A stretch of 64,000 bases of DNA from an uncultured Collinsella sp. (GCA_900550195.1 URRB01000002.1:62001-126000), one strand, 5' to 3'; counted from the first letter of the stretch, positions 30,933 to 40,437 are shown. Translations and numbers: made by a program. The notes: generated by a model not told the origin, from the sequence alone.

Positions 30933-33590
30933 TTAGGCGCCGAGCGCGGTCTTAGCGGCCGCAAGGGCATCGGCGATGCCGGCAGCATTCTTGCCACCGG
31001 CCTGGGCCATGTTGGGACGACCGCCACCGCGACCGTCGACCAGACCCGCGATCTGCTTGATCACGTTACCGGCGTGGAAACCGGCCTTGACGGCGTCATC
31101 AGAGCCGGCAGCGAGCAGGGCCGGAGTGCCCTTCTCAGTCACGCTGGCGACGACACAAGCGACAGGGCCGGCGACCTTCTGATGCACGGTATCCCATACG
31201 TTGCGCAGGTCGGCAGCCTCAAGGCCCTGGAGCTCAGCGACGACGAGCTTGTAGCCGTTCAGCTCGACAGCGCCGTCGATGGCGCTGGAGATCGCATCGG
31301 AGGAGCCACCGGTGAGCGCCTTCTTGAGCTTGCCGGAAGTCTCGCGCAGCTCGGCCTGCAGGTTCTCCACGCGGGCGGGAACCTCGTCGACACGGCACTT
31401 GAGCGCAGCGGCGGCGGCGTCGACGAGCGCCAGACGGTCGGCCATGTAGTCGAGAGCGCCCTTGGAGGTCACGGCCTCGATACGGCGGACATTCGAGCCC
31501 GTGGAGGACTCGGAGATGATCTTGAACAGACCGATCTCGGCGGTGTTGGCGGCATGCGTGCCACCGCAGAGCTCGCGGGAGAACGGCTGGTCCTCGGCGC
31601 CTACGGAGACGACGCGGACGACGTCGCCGTACTTCTCGCCAAAGAGGGCGACAGCACCGGCGGCCTTGGCCTCGTCGATGCCCATGACGCGGGTCACGAC
31701 CGGCTTGGAAGCGAAGATCTGCTGGTTGACCAGGTCCTCGACAGCCTTGAGCTGCTCGGAGGACAGGGCCTCGAAGTGCGTAAAGTCAAAGCGAAGGTGC
31801 TCGGGCGTCACCAGCGAGCCGGCCTGGGAGACGTGCTCGCCCAGGACCTGCTTAAGGGCGGCGTCGAGCAGGTGCGTGGCGGTGTGGTTGCGGCGCAGGA
31901 AGCCACGGCGCTCGGCGTCGAGCGCGGCGGTAACAGCGGCACCGACAGTCAGCGTGCCATCGGCAACGTGCGCGACGTGGGCATACAGGCCGTTGTGGTT
32001 CTTGGTGTCGGCAACGGTCAGAACAACGCCCTCGGCGGAAAGCTTGCCGGCATCACCCTGCTGACCACCCATCTCGGCATAGAACGGGGTGCGGTCGAGC
32101 ACAACCTCGACGTCCTCGCCGGCGGCAGCGGACTCGACGGACTCGCCGTTGCGCACGATGGCGACAACCTTGGCGCCCTCGATCACATCGTTGTCATAGC
32201 CGTCGAACTCGGTCGCGGAGACCTTGTCGGAAAGCTCGACCCACACGTCGTTGAAGCTGCCCCAGGCGTCGCCCTTGGCATTGGCGCGGGCGCGGGCCTT
32301 CTGGTCCTCCATGCAGGCAGTGAAGCCGTCCATATCGACGTCGTGACCAGCGGTGCCGGCGATCTCGACGGTCAGATCGATGGGGAAACCAAAGGTGTCG
32401 TGCAGCTTAAAGGCGACATCGCCCGGAAGCACGGCGCCCTCGGAAAGCGCTGCCAGAGCCTCGTCCAGATAGACGCGGCCGTTGTCGAGCGTCGTGGAGA
32501 AGCGCTCCTCCTCGGAGGCGACGATACCCTTGACGAGGGCGACGTTCTTGAGCAGCTCGGGATAAGCCTCTCCCATCTGAGCATTGACCTCGTCGATGAA
32601 CTTGGTCAGGAAGGCACCCTCGATGCCCAGCAGGCGACCGTGGAACACGGCACGGCGGAGCAGACGGCGAAGGACGTACTCGCGGCCCTCGTTGCCGGGC
32701 AGGATGCCGTCCGAGATCATAAAGTCGACGGCACGGGAGTGATCGGCGATAATGCGCAGCGAGCGGCTGGCACCGGAGTAGTCATCGGCGTCATAGGTCT
32801 TGCCGCTGATCTCCTCACCGAGCTTGATGAGATGCTGCATCAGATCGCCGTCGTAGTTAGCGGTCTTGTGCTGCATGATAGCGGCCATGCGCTCCAGACC
32901 CATGCCCGTATCGAGGTTGCGGTGCGGCAGCTCCGGCATGGAGCCGTCCTCCTGGCGGTCGTACTGGGTAAACACGAGGTTCCAGAACTCAAGGAAGCGG
33001 TCGCAGTCGCAGCCGGGCTTGCAGTCGGGGCTGCCGCAACCGACCTCCTCGCCCATGTCAAAGTATATCTCGGAGCACGGACCGCAGGGGCCGGTGGGGC
33101 CAGCGGCCCAGAAGTTGTCGTCCTCGCCCAGACGCGAGATGTGGTCCTCGGCAACGCCCAGGGAGCGCCACACGTCATGGGTCTCGTCGTCCTCGGTAAA
33201 GACAGTGAAGTACAGGCGGTCGAGCGGCAGCTTGAACTCCTTGGTGATGAGCTCAAAGGCCCAAGCGCAGGCCTGCTGCTTGGAGACGCCGCCAAAGGAG
33301 AAGTCGCCGAGCATCTCAAAGAAGGACAGGTGACGGCCGTCCTCGCCGATGCAGTCGATGTCGTTGGTGCGGACGCACTTCTGGCAGGAGATCGCGCCGA
33401 TCTCCTTCATGGTCTTCTTGCCCTGGTAGTACTCCTTAAACTGGTTCATGCCGGCGTTGGCAAGCAGCAGCGAAGGGTCGTCGGGGACGAGGGACGAAGA
33501 AGGATAGAGCTTAAGACCGCGCTCCTCAAAGAAGTTGAGGAACTTGGAGCGAATCTCGGCCGTAGTCATTGACGGGTAGTCAGCACTCAT
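30933..33590 (-). CDS. alaS: Alanyl-tRNA synthetase
   Basis: An 885-residue class II synthetase. The catalytic domain carries GMNQFKEYYQG and ECxG-like elements, and the editing domain has HTATHLLDAAL and the zinc-site CGGTHAANTAEIG. The C-terminal C-Ala domain ends with GGGRPNMAQAGG. The ATG at 33590 has GAGGAG nine bases upstream; ATG at 33569 is an alternative, and the 30 codons before 33590 lack similarity. It heads the alaS-ruvX-mltG-yqeG-aroK operon. Confidence 0.96.
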   Translation of the reverse strand: MSADYPSMTTAEIRSKFLNFFEERGLKLYPSSSLVPDDPSLLLANAGMNQFKEYYQGKKTMKEIGAISCQKCVRTNDIDCIGEDGRHLSFFEMLGDFSFGGVSKQQACAWAFELITKEFKLPLDRLYFTVFTEDDETHDVWRSLGVAEDHISRLGEDDNFWAAGPTGPCGPCSEIYFDMGEEVGCGSPDCKPGCDCDRFLEFWNLVFTQYDRQEDGSMPELPHRNLDTGMGLERMAAIMQHKTANYDGDLMQHLIKLGEEISGKTYDADDYSGASRSLRIIADHSRAVDFMISDGILPGNEGREYVLRRLLRRAVFHGRLLGIEGAFLTKFIDEVNAQMGEAYPELLKNVALVKGIVASEEERFSTTLDNGRVYLDEALAALSEGAVLPGDVAFKLHDTFGFPIDLTVEIAGTAGHDVDMDGFTACMEDQKARARANAKGDAWGSFNDVWVELSDKVSATEFDGYDNDVIEGAKVVAIVRNGESVESAAAGEDVEVVLDRTPFYAEMGGQQGDAGKLSAEGVVLTVADTKNHNGLYAHVAHVADGTLTVGAAVTAALDAERRGFLRRNHTATHLLDAALKQVLGEHVSQAGSLVTPEHLRFDFTHFEALSSEQLKAVEDLVNQQIFASKPVVTRVMGIDEAKAAGAVALFGEKYGDVVRVVSVGAEDQPFSRELCGGTHAANTAEIGLFKIISESSTGSNVRRIEAVTSKGALDYMADRLALVDAAAAALKCRVDEVPARVENLQAELRETSGKLKKALTGGSSDAISSAIDGAVELNGYKLVVAELQGLEAADLRNVWDTVHQKVAGPVACVVASVTEKGTPALLAAGSDDAVKAGFHAGNVIKQIAGLVDGRGGGRPNMAQAGGKNAAGIADALAAAKTALGA

Positions 33591-33662
33591 AGAGGGAATC
33601 TCCTCGGTTTCACATCGAAACAGTTCAAACGTAACGATATTACCATCCCGCCGCGCCTGTGC

Positions 33663-33692
33663 AAAAAAGAGGGTCGCCAAACAGCGACCCTC
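33663..33692 (-). terminator. Terminator-like hairpin upstream of alaS
   Basis: GAGGGTCGC and GCGACCCTC are perfect arms with a six-base loop; on the minus strand six T follow. It could stop read-through from the 34031-37193 operon, or act as an alaS leader attenuator; no T-box features were seen. Confidence 0.8.
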
Positions 33693-33784
33693 CAGCGAAA
33701 GTGCACGTTATTTAGTACTGCGCGATCCTTTGAAAAAGGACTGCTGTATAATTGCATATAAGATTCACCCGGAAGGAGCGATCG

Positions 33785-34024
33785 ATGAAAAGCAAACGAT
33801 TTGTCCTGAATGCACTTCTGGTTGTAGCACTTTTAGCGCTCTTAGCCTTCTCATGCTGGTACGCAAACCAACCATCATTTGGATACGTATTGTATACAGT
33901 AATGTCCGGCGATAAGGCTTATTACACTCTACGCGCAATTGACGTTCTCTTTTTCTATGTAGCCGGCCCCTTATCAATCGCTTTGGTCGCGTTTCTTGTC
34001 ATTTACAACTTCAAGAAACGTTAA
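33785..34024 (+). CDS. Small two-helix membrane protein, function unknown
   Basis: A 79-residue protein with a basic N-terminus (MKSKR) and two hydrophobic helices (about 6-24 and 52-74), the second ending in a basic YNFKKR. I recognise no family. It has a good ribosome site (GGAAGGAG) and a TATAAT -10-like box at 33746-33751. It lies alone on the plus strand between the minus-strand alaS and AI-2E-type genes, and its GC content is visibly lower than its neighbours, hinting at separate origin. Confidence 0.7.
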   Translation: MKSKRFVLNALLVVALLALLAFSCWYANQPSFGYVLYTVMSGDKAYYTLRAIDVLFFYVAGPLSIALVAFLVIYNFKKR

Positions 34025-34030
34025 TAGAAC

Positions 34031-35443
34031 CTATTTAGAATCCGAATCGTCCATGGAGCCGTCGATGCCGGTATTGGTATCGTCGTCCGAGTTGGAATCA
34101 TCGTCTTTGGCGAAGGGGTTCTTGAAGAAGCCCGTGGCATCGGGTTGCAGGCCCGAGAGCTTAATCCAGGGATTATCGAGCTCGGGCTTGGGCATGGCCT
34201 TGGCCTCGGGCGCAGTCTCGTTACCGATGAGCTCGGACTCATAGATGAAGGTGTCGTCGCCGAGCGCGTCGTAGGCGGCGACCGGGTTGCCATCGGCATC
34301 GCGGTACGGCGTGCCCTTAAACACGGCTCCGTCATAGGCCACAAGCTGACGGCCGGTCTCATTCTCGAAGTAGTACACGAAGATGCCCTTGAGGGCCGCA
34401 CAAAGCGGGATGGCAATAATCATGCCGATGGGCCCCATGAGTGCCGAACCAATAACGAGAGCCGTAAGGCTCATAATGGGATGCACCTGCACTGAGCTCT
34501 GCATGACCTTAGGCGAAATCACATTGTCGGTGACGTTTTGCGCGACCATCGTCACGATGAGCGTCCATAACGCCAACATGGGGCTGAACATAAAGCCGAG
34601 TACCGTGGCGATTGCCGCGCTCACCCAGGGACCGACGACCGGAACCAAGTGCATGATGCCAGTGAAGATAGCCATGAGCGCCGCATACGGATGGCCGATA
34701 ATCAGGAAGCCGATAAAGGCGAGGAAACCACCGCAGATGGACGTCACGACCATACCGCGCATGTAGCCGCCGACAGAGCGAGAAAGGATGGCGACCATAA
34801 AGCGGTACGAGGTCTCCTTCTCCTGACCGATGATGGTGCAAATCTCGTGATGCATGCGAGGGTAGTCGCAGGCCATCCAGTAGGCAAGCACCAGACCAAG
34901 GAAGATCACGAACAACTGCGAGGCCGTATTGGTGATGAGCGGGAACACACCGCGGCCAAGCTCGGCAGCAATCTGAGACACATACTTCGATGCCACTGTA
35001 ACCAGCGACGAAAGATTATCGTCCAAATACTCCTTGAGCGGCGTGTTATTGAGCGTCTTGGCATGCGAGATCATCTCATTGAGATCGCCACCCGCAACAC
35101 GAAGCTGCTCGGGCAGGCGGCTCAGGACTTCCATGATCTGACCAAAGAGAATCGGCGACAAGATGCAAACGACACCGACGAGCACGGCAACAACAACAAT
35201 AAGCGCGATAAGCGAACCGATGCCGCGATTCACGCCATGGTGCTCGAGCCAGTTGGTGATCGGGGACATCACAAAGGCAATGATGGAACCAACAGCGAGA
35301 AACTCGATAACCGGCGCCAGGATGCCCATAAGGTTAAAGATGACAGCGGCGATGACAATGCAGCCGACAACAGCCCAAATGCGAAGCGTCAGAATGCGGG
35401 TGTCGCGCAGCACGCGATCGGTTTGTTGGGGGTGTTCACTCAT
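34031..35443 (-). CDS. AI-2E/PerM-family transporter
   Basis: A 470-residue membrane protein with about eight transmembrane segments of the AI-2E exporter (UPF0118) family. IMHLVPVVGPWVSAAIATVLGF and QNVTDNVISPKVMQSSVQVHP, given in part, are the family blocks near the C-terminal helices. The last 110 residues are an acidic cytoplasmic tail. Its ATG overlaps the sigB stop by four bases, so it is part of the SigB locus; its substrate is not evident. Confidence 0.88.
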   Translation of the reverse strand: MSEHPQQTDRVLRDTRILTLRIWAVVGCIVIAAVIFNLMGILAPVIEFLAVGSIIAFVMSPITNWLEHHGVNRGIGSLIALIVVVAVLVGVVCILSPILFGQIMEVLSRLPEQLRVAGGDLNEMISHAKTLNNTPLKEYLDDNLSSLVTVASKYVSQIAAELGRGVFPLITNTASQLFVIFLGLVLAYWMACDYPRMHHEICTIIGQEKETSYRFMVAILSRSVGGYMRGMVVTSICGGFLAFIGFLIIGHPYAALMAIFTGIMHLVPVVGPWVSAAIATVLGFMFSPMLALWTLIVTMVAQNVTDNVISPKVMQSSVQVHPIMSLTALVIGSALMGPIGMIIAIPLCAALKGIFVYYFENETGRQLVAYDGAVFKGTPYRDADGNPVAAYDALGDDTFIYESELIGNETAPEAKAMPKPELDNPWIKLSGLQPDATGFFKNPFAKDDDSNSDDDTNTGIDGSMDDSDSK

Positions 35444-36231
35444 GAACGAATCATCACTCCGTCGGGGTCGATCTTGTCCTGAATCTTCTTAAGCGTGCGG
35501 CGCAGAAGACGCGAAACCTGCACCTGAGAAATACCCAGCTTCTTGGCGATCTCGATCTGGGTCATGCCCTTCACAAAGCGCAGCTCGATCACCTCGCGCT
35601 CGCGCGGCGAGAAATCACGGATGGCTTCCTCGATCACTAGGCGGTCATCGGTAAAGTCGAGCTCGTTGTCGTCGTCGGCGTAACGGTCGAGAATCGAAGG
35701 GGCATCGTCGGAATCGGACGCACCAGGAGCCTCGATGGGCACCGAGGTATAGGCCGAAGACGATTCCATAGCCTCGAGGACCTCATCGACAGTCACATCT
35801 AGATACTCAGCGATCTCCTCAACCTTGGGCGAACGCTGCAGCTCGTTGGTAAGTTTGTCAGTAGCCTGGTTGACCTTGGCCGAGAGCTCCTGCAGACGGC
35901 GCGGCACGCGCACACTCCAGCCCTTGTCACGGAAATGGCGTTTAATCTCGCCCAGGATAGTGGGTGTCGCAAACGTCGTGAACTCGAGTCCGCGCTCGGG
36001 GTCAAAGCGGTCGATAGCCTTGAGCAGGCCCAAATAGCCAACCTGCATCAGATCATCGAGCGGCTCGCCGCGATTCTTAAATTTGTTGGCAAGAAACCTT
36101 ACCAGGTTCATGTGGGACATGACGAGCTGCTCGCGTGCGTCCGGGTCACCGGTCTCTATATAGCGACGAAACAGCTCGCGGGTTTTCTCCTTGTCCCAAG
36201 CGGTCTTACCGCTCCGGGAACGTTCGGTCAT
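35440..36231 (-). CDS. sigB: SigB/SigF-type alternative sigma factor
   Basis: A 263-residue sigma-70 family protein with regions 2 (LVRFLANKFKNRGEPLDDLMQVG; FDPERGLEFTTFATPTILGEIKRHFRD in parts), 3 (VPRRLQELSAKVNQA) and 4 (FSPREREVIELRFVKGMTQIEIAKKLGISQVQVSRLLRR in parts). It closely fits the SigB/SigF stress/sporulation group. It is preceded by an anti-sigma-like gene and a DUF948-like gene and overlaps the AI-2E-type gene. No rsbV-type antagonist gene is next to it. Confidence 0.93.
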   Translation of the reverse strand: MTERSRSGKTAWDKEKTRELFRRYIETGDPDAREQLVMSHMNLVRFLANKFKNRGEPLDDLMQVGYLGLLKAIDRFDPERGLEFTTFATPTILGEIKRHFRDKGWSVRVPRRLQELSAKVNQATDKLTNELQRSPKVEEIAEYLDVTVDEVLEAMESSSAYTSVPIEAPGASDSDDAPSILDRYADDDNELDFTDDRLVIEEAIRDFSPREREVIELRFVKGMTQIEIAKKLGISQVQVSRLLRRTLKKIQDKIDPDGVMIRS

Positions 36232-36232
36232 A

Positions 36233-36610
36233 TTAGATATCCGCCTTGAGGTCGAGGGAAAGCGTCAGGGGCGCCGCAGTCTTTTCGTAGGAATCGCACA
36301 CGCTCGCCAAAATGAGCTCGGCATACACAGCGGCCTGGTCATCCTCGTCGACGGTGGCCTGGTCGCCAAAGGTAAAGGTCATGCCAACGTGAGATTCGTC
36401 GACATCGAATTTGATCGAGATGTCATCGGAATCAACAGCCGTGCAGCCGAAAATAAATGCTTCCTCGGCAGCCATACGAATGTCCTCGATGCGATCGACG
36501 GACATGGAGCAGAGCGCACCGACATTTGCCGCCGTCATGCGCACAAGGCGCGCCAGACGCGGGTCGCCGGCAACGGTCAGCGTAATGGGGCAAGTTGCTT
36601 CGCTACTCAT
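36233..36610 (-). CDS. RsbW-like anti-sigma factor with degenerate ATP site
   Basis: A 125-residue protein resembling the RsbW/SpoIIAB ATPase fold: RMAAEEAFIFGCTA sits at the N-box, and the beta pattern after it fits. The conserved Asn of the N-box and the DxGxG Mg/ATP motif are not seen, and the C-terminal part is short, so kinase activity is doubtful. The ATG at 36610 follows GAGGAG. It is immediately upstream of sigB and therefore the likely partner. Confidence 0.75.
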   Translation of the reverse strand: MSSEATCPITLTVAGDPRLARLVRMTAANVGALCSMSVDRIEDIRMAAEEAFIFGCTAVDSDDISIKFDVDESHVGMTFTFGDQATVDEDDQAAVYAELILASVCDSYEKTAAPLTLSLDLKADI

Positions 36611-37193
36611 CGCAGGACTCCTCAGAGGTCTCGGCGGGCGTGTAGGTGTAATACTGGGCTGCTTTAGCAGCAGGCTTCTGTGCATCATTGTCACCAGCAG
36701 CGACATCGTCCCCGGCTTCGCCAATCAGGACACGCTCGGTCGGCTGCTCGGCTTCTTCGGCAGCGGAAAGCTTGCGCTCAGCGTCGGCCGCGGGAGCCTT
36801 CACCTTGTTAAAGAGTTTCTGCACGGCACCTGCCGCAGAATCAGTCACGCTCGACACAGCATTGCTGGCCTCTGCCATGCTACCGGTGACCTCAGAAATG
36901 TCGCGAACCACGGCTTCGACCTCTACGAGATTGGAGGTAAGGGCATCAACTGCCGTCTTGCTCGACTTAAGCAGCGGCTCCATCTGGGCAAGCGCCGGCG
37001 TAAGCTCATCGACAGCGCCATCGAGCTTTGCCACCACAGGCTGAGCCTCGGCGATGGTGTTGTTGAGGTCGTTAACGGTCTTATCGAGCGAGTCGACAAC
37101 GGTGCGGGTCTTGCGCAGGGTAAGCGCGAGCTCAACGATGGCCCACACGCCGGCAACAGCGAGCAGCAGCAGGGCGATTTGAATGGGACTCAT
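36603..37193 (-). CDS. DUF948-like membrane-anchored coiled-coil protein
   Basis: A 196-residue protein with one N-terminal transmembrane helix (IQIALLLLAVAGVWAIVELAL), a heptad-rich amphipathic region (about 25-125; repeated VDxLxxxVxxL-type pattern) and an acidic disordered tail. This matches the DUF948 architecture. It overlaps the anti-sigma-like gene by eight bases, so it is co-translated. The ATG at 37193 follows GGGAGG. Its role is unknown; association with stress sigma loci is frequent. Confidence 0.8.
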   Translation of the reverse strand: MSPIQIALLLLAVAGVWAIVELALTLRKTRTVVDSLDKTVNDLNNTIAEAQPVVAKLDGAVDELTPALAQMEPLLKSSKTAVDALTSNLVEVEAVVRDISEVTGSMAEASNAVSSVTDSAAGAVQKLFNKVKAPAADAERKLSAAEEAEQPTERVLIGEAGDDVAAGDNDAQKPAAKAAQYYTYTPAETSEESCDE

Positions 37194-37293
37194 ACAAGCC
37201 TCCCAAAGGAATCGATATACAGACGGTTTCCATGGTACCCCAAAGGGGACCGAAAATGCCATGAGCAGCAACGTGGGACATAATTATCAGCAG

Positions 37294-38643
37294 CTACTTC
37301 GGTGCATTCCCGCTGCGGTCGCGTTCACTTTGCTCTACGCGCCATTCTTCCCAACCGCGGCCGGCAGGCTGCCAAAATGCACCGCGTTCCAAGCCTTCGG
37401 GCAAATAGCGCTGGTCGACCCAGCCTTCGGGATAATCGTGCGGATACTTATACACACCGTATTCATCGCTGCCCGGGCGATGGCGATCGCGCAGATAACT
37501 CGGCACCTCGCGAAGCCCACTAGAATGGATATCGGCTAGCGCCGCATCGATCGAGGCCTCGCACGCATTGGACTTGGGCGCCAAGCACACATAGAGCGCA
37601 GCTTGTGCAAGGTTAATGCGACATTCAGGATAGCCAATAACTTCAGCAGATTTAAACGCGGCATGCGCCACCAAAAGCGCCTGCGGGTCGGCGTTGCCAA
37701 CATCCTCAGAAGCGTGAATCATAATACGGCGAGCGATAAACTTAGGATCCTCCCCGGCATCGATCATGCGCGCGAGCCAATAGATCGTGGCATCGGGGTC
37801 ACTACCGCGCATAGACTTAATAAACGCACTGATGATGTCGTAGTGCATGTCGCCGTTTTTGTCGTATGTAAAGCCGCGACGCGGGTTGGCGATCTTCACG
37901 TCATCCACGGTGATGGGATAGCGCTCCCCCGCCGCGGTCGCTGGCGTTCCCTCGGTATCGGGACGCGTGACGGCAATCTCGCTCGCAAGCTCGAGCGTCG
38001 TGAGCGCCGAGCGAGCGTCACCCGCTGCCAGCGTGCAGATGGTCTTGACCGTATCCTCATCGGCCGAGAACTTACCGTTCAAGCCCTGCGGTGCCTCAAG
38101 CGCACGTTCAATAAGCGTGGCGATATCCTCATCCTTCAGATGCTCAAGCTCCACCACACGCCCACGCGACAACAGTGCCGAGTTGACCTCGAAGTACGGA
38201 TTCTCCGTCGTGGCGCCAATCATAATGACGGTACGGTTCTCAACTGCATGCAGCAGGGCATCCTGCTGCGACTTAGAGAAGCGGTGAATCTCATCGATGA
38301 ATAGAATGGTGCGGCGGTCGTAGGTATTCAGGCGCGTCTTGGCCTCATCAATCACGCGGCGCAAGTCCTTCACGGTGCCCGTCACAGCGCTGACCTCGAC
38401 AAACTCGCTCTTAGTATGGTTGGCGATAATATGGGCCAGCGTCGTCTTACCCGTACCGGCCGGCCCATACAAAATCACACTGGAAAGCACGTCGTGTTCG
38501 ATCGCGGCACGCAACCATGAGCCCTTACCGACGGCCTTTTGCTGGCCCACATACTCGTCGAGCGAATTGGGGCGCATACGCACCGCAAGCGGCGCATTCT
38601 GAAAGGAACGCTCGCGCGTCGAAGCAGAAAAAAGGTCGTCCAT
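37294..38643 (-). CDS. rarA: Replication-associated recombination protein RarA/MgsA
   Basis: A 449-residue AAA+ clamp-loader-like ATPase acting at stalled replication forks. MRPNSLDEYVGQ is the typical start; Walker A is GPAGTGKTT, Walker B LFIDEIHRFSKSQQDALL, sensor 1 IGATTENPYFE. The C-terminal part with SDVxGNADPQA-like ASEDVGNADPQAL is conserved. ATG at 38643 is chosen because GGGATGG lies upstream; 38649 is an alternative. Confidence 0.93.
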   Translation of the reverse strand: MDDLFSASTRERSFQNAPLAVRMRPNSLDEYVGQQKAVGKGSWLRAAIEHDVLSSVILYGPAGTGKTTLAHIIANHTKSEFVEVSAVTGTVKDLRRVIDEAKTRLNTYDRRTILFIDEIHRFSKSQQDALLHAVENRTVIMIGATTENPYFEVNSALLSRGRVVELEHLKDEDIATLIERALEAPQGLNGKFSADEDTVKTICTLAAGDARSALTTLELASEIAVTRPDTEGTPATAAGERYPITVDDVKIANPRRGFTYDKNGDMHYDIISAFIKSMRGSDPDATIYWLARMIDAGEDPKFIARRIMIHASEDVGNADPQALLVAHAAFKSAEVIGYPECRINLAQAALYVCLAPKSNACEASIDAALADIHSSGLREVPSYLRDRHRPGSDEYGVYKYPHDYPEGWVDQRYLPEGLERGAFWQPAGRGWEEWRVEQSERDRSGNAPK

Positions 38644-38703
38644 AGCCATCCCGTGTATCAATCAAAAACGTTTTCCACTAACAGTATACCGAATATATAC
38701 GAA

Positions 38704-39951
38704 CTACCGTTCGTTAATATAGGTACGGTGCGGAAACTCCAGACCGGGGAACAGCTTGCTCGTCAGTTCGCAGAAATAACCGTCCGTCATGCTCGCGATA
38801 TAATCCACCACGGCTTGATCCTTGTCGTCCTGCCAGGCATAGGTGCGATCGTAGTAGGAAAGCTGCTGCTCAATGCGCGAAATATGGTGCTTAAAGATGT
38901 ACGAGGACTCGTCACCACTGTTTAGATCCCGCAGGCAACGGTCGTAGAGCTTTTCGAACGCCTCGCGCAGCTCCACCTCGGAATCGCCTTCGATACCGCC
39001 CTTGCTATAGATCTTCTCGTAGTTCTCGCGCTTGGCTCGGCGGATTTCCTCAAACAGGTCCTCGCTCATCTCGATGCGCGGCTTACCATAGCTGTGCTCA
39101 ACGATATCGATGGAGGCATGCGTGAGGATCCAACTGTTGTAGGCACCGCCCCGGCCATCATCAAAAGCGTCGGGTGACAGCAGGCCCGCCGCGATCGCAT
39201 CCTGACGGTCACGACCGACGTAGGCAAGAATATCCGAGATGCGAACGACGCAGCCCTCGAGCGTCATGGGACGCAGATGCCCAATTGCGCTATAGCCCGT
39301 GGCAATGCAATCCTCAACCGTCTGGTCAAACTGGTCAAAGGAGCTCATGTCCGAGAGCTCAAACACACGCTGCTCGTACTCGCCGTTATGGCATAGCACG
39401 CCGTCGAGCGTCTGGAGCGACACGTTGCGGCCGTACAGTGTGTCGAGCACGCGGACCGACTGCACGTTATGGAAAAAATAACGCCCCGTACGCTCATGAT
39501 AGATATCGTTGAGGAAACGCTCGCCGGCATGGCCGAAAGGCGTGTGTCCCAAGTCGTGACCCAGGCCAATCGCCTCGATCAGATCGCAATTGAGCCCCAG
39601 GGCGCGACCGATATCGCGCGCAATGCGGGAGACGAGCTGCACGTGCAAACCGCGGCGTGACAGATCGTCATTGCTACGGAAGCTAAAGACCTGCGTTTTG
39701 CCTGCATAACGGGTGTACGCCGGAAGATGAAGTATCTTTTCGGTATCGCGCATAAACGCCGGACGCATAAGCGTACCTTTGTCGGCGGCGCGATCAATAC
39801 GACGAATGACCTGATCGTCGTTGCAACGATACGGGTTGACATAGCCCGAAGCACGATCGGCGGCAATGCGCTCGACAAGTTCGGACGACAACGCCGAGGG
39901 AATACGGTCCATGCGCGCCTTAATGACGGCCGTTTCTTGATTAGTTGCCAT
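38704..39951 (-). CDS. dgt: Deoxyguanosinetriphosphate triphosphohydrolase-like protein
   Basis: A 415-residue HD-domain dNTPase. YTRYAGKTQVF, LVSRIARDIGRALGLN and AIGLGHDLGHTPFGHAGE (with the HD pair) are the family blocks; DGVLCHNGEYE follows. It hydrolyses dNTPs to nucleosides and triphosphate. The ATG at 39951 follows AAGGAG. Confidence 0.9.
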   Translation of the reverse strand: MATNQETAVIKARMDRIPSALSSELVERIAADRASGYVNPYRCNDDQVIRRIDRAADKGTLMRPAFMRDTEKILHLPAYTRYAGKTQVFSFRSNDDLSRRGLHVQLVSRIARDIGRALGLNCDLIEAIGLGHDLGHTPFGHAGERFLNDIYHERTGRYFFHNVQSVRVLDTLYGRNVSLQTLDGVLCHNGEYEQRVFELSDMSSFDQFDQTVEDCIATGYSAIGHLRPMTLEGCVVRISDILAYVGRDRQDAIAAGLLSPDAFDDGRGGAYNSWILTHASIDIVEHSYGKPRIEMSEDLFEEIRRAKRENYEKIYSKGGIEGDSEVELREAFEKLYDRCLRDLNSGDESSYIFKHHISRIEQQLSYYDRTYAWQDDKDQAVVDYIASMTDGYFCELTSKLFPGLEFPHRTYINER

Positions 39952-39982
39952 GGCATGCTCCTTAAGAAGGATGCGCAATCGG

Positions 39983-40405
39983 TTACAAAGTGCAGCCCAC
40001 AACCTCGATTATGGCAAAAATCGGCACCAAAAACGGGAGCAATGGCAGGGAGCGCGATTTCGTGATGAGGCAGGAGAGGGCCAGGGCCAGGAGCGCGACG
40101 GCAAATGCCACGATGCCACCCATAGGGTCGAGCGTGCAAAGCGCGAAAAGTGCCTTAGCATCTCCCATGCCGATGCCCGGGGTTTGGCGAAGACGACGCC
40201 AGAAGGACTCAGTCAGCACGAGAGCAAGATACACGATGACGGCAAGACCTGCGTGGTCAAGCGCCGTGTTAACGCCTTTGTCGAGCCAAACGCCCACTAA
40301 CGCCGTCACCGCACACGCACCGGCAAGCTCATTGGAAAAACGTCGCTGACGGGCATCAATCGCCGCGCCGGCAAAGATGCAAATCCAAAACGGAATATAA
40401 AACAT
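39983..40405 (-). CDS. Short A24-family prepilin peptidase (TadV/CpaA-like)
   Basis: A 140-residue membrane protein with about four transmembrane segments. The two catalytic Asp of type IV prepilin peptidases are visible in AAIDARQRRFSN and GIGMGDAKALF (GxGD). There is no N-terminal methylase domain, as in TadV/CpaA. The ATG at 40405 follows GAGGAGG. No pilin, Tad or com genes are nearby, so its substrates are encoded elsewhere. Confidence 0.82.
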   Translation of the reverse strand: MFYIPFWICIFAGAAIDARQRRFSNELAGACAVTALVGVWLDKGVNTALDHAGLAVIVYLALVLTESFWRRLRQTPGIGMGDAKALFALCTLDPMGGIVAFAVALLALALSCLITKSRSLPLLPFLVPIFAIIEVVGCTL

Positions 40406-40437
40406 CGTGCACCTCCTCAAGCTGCATCGCAAAAGCA

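Noticed and set aside
31074..33572. A long plus-strand open frame opposite alaS
   Set aside because: Antisense shadow of alaS, caused by codon bias; no family motif or ribosome site.
33591..33784. A T-box leader ahead of alaS
   Set aside because: There is a terminator-like hairpin, but no T-box bulge, AG-rich stem I motifs or Ala specifier in proper context.
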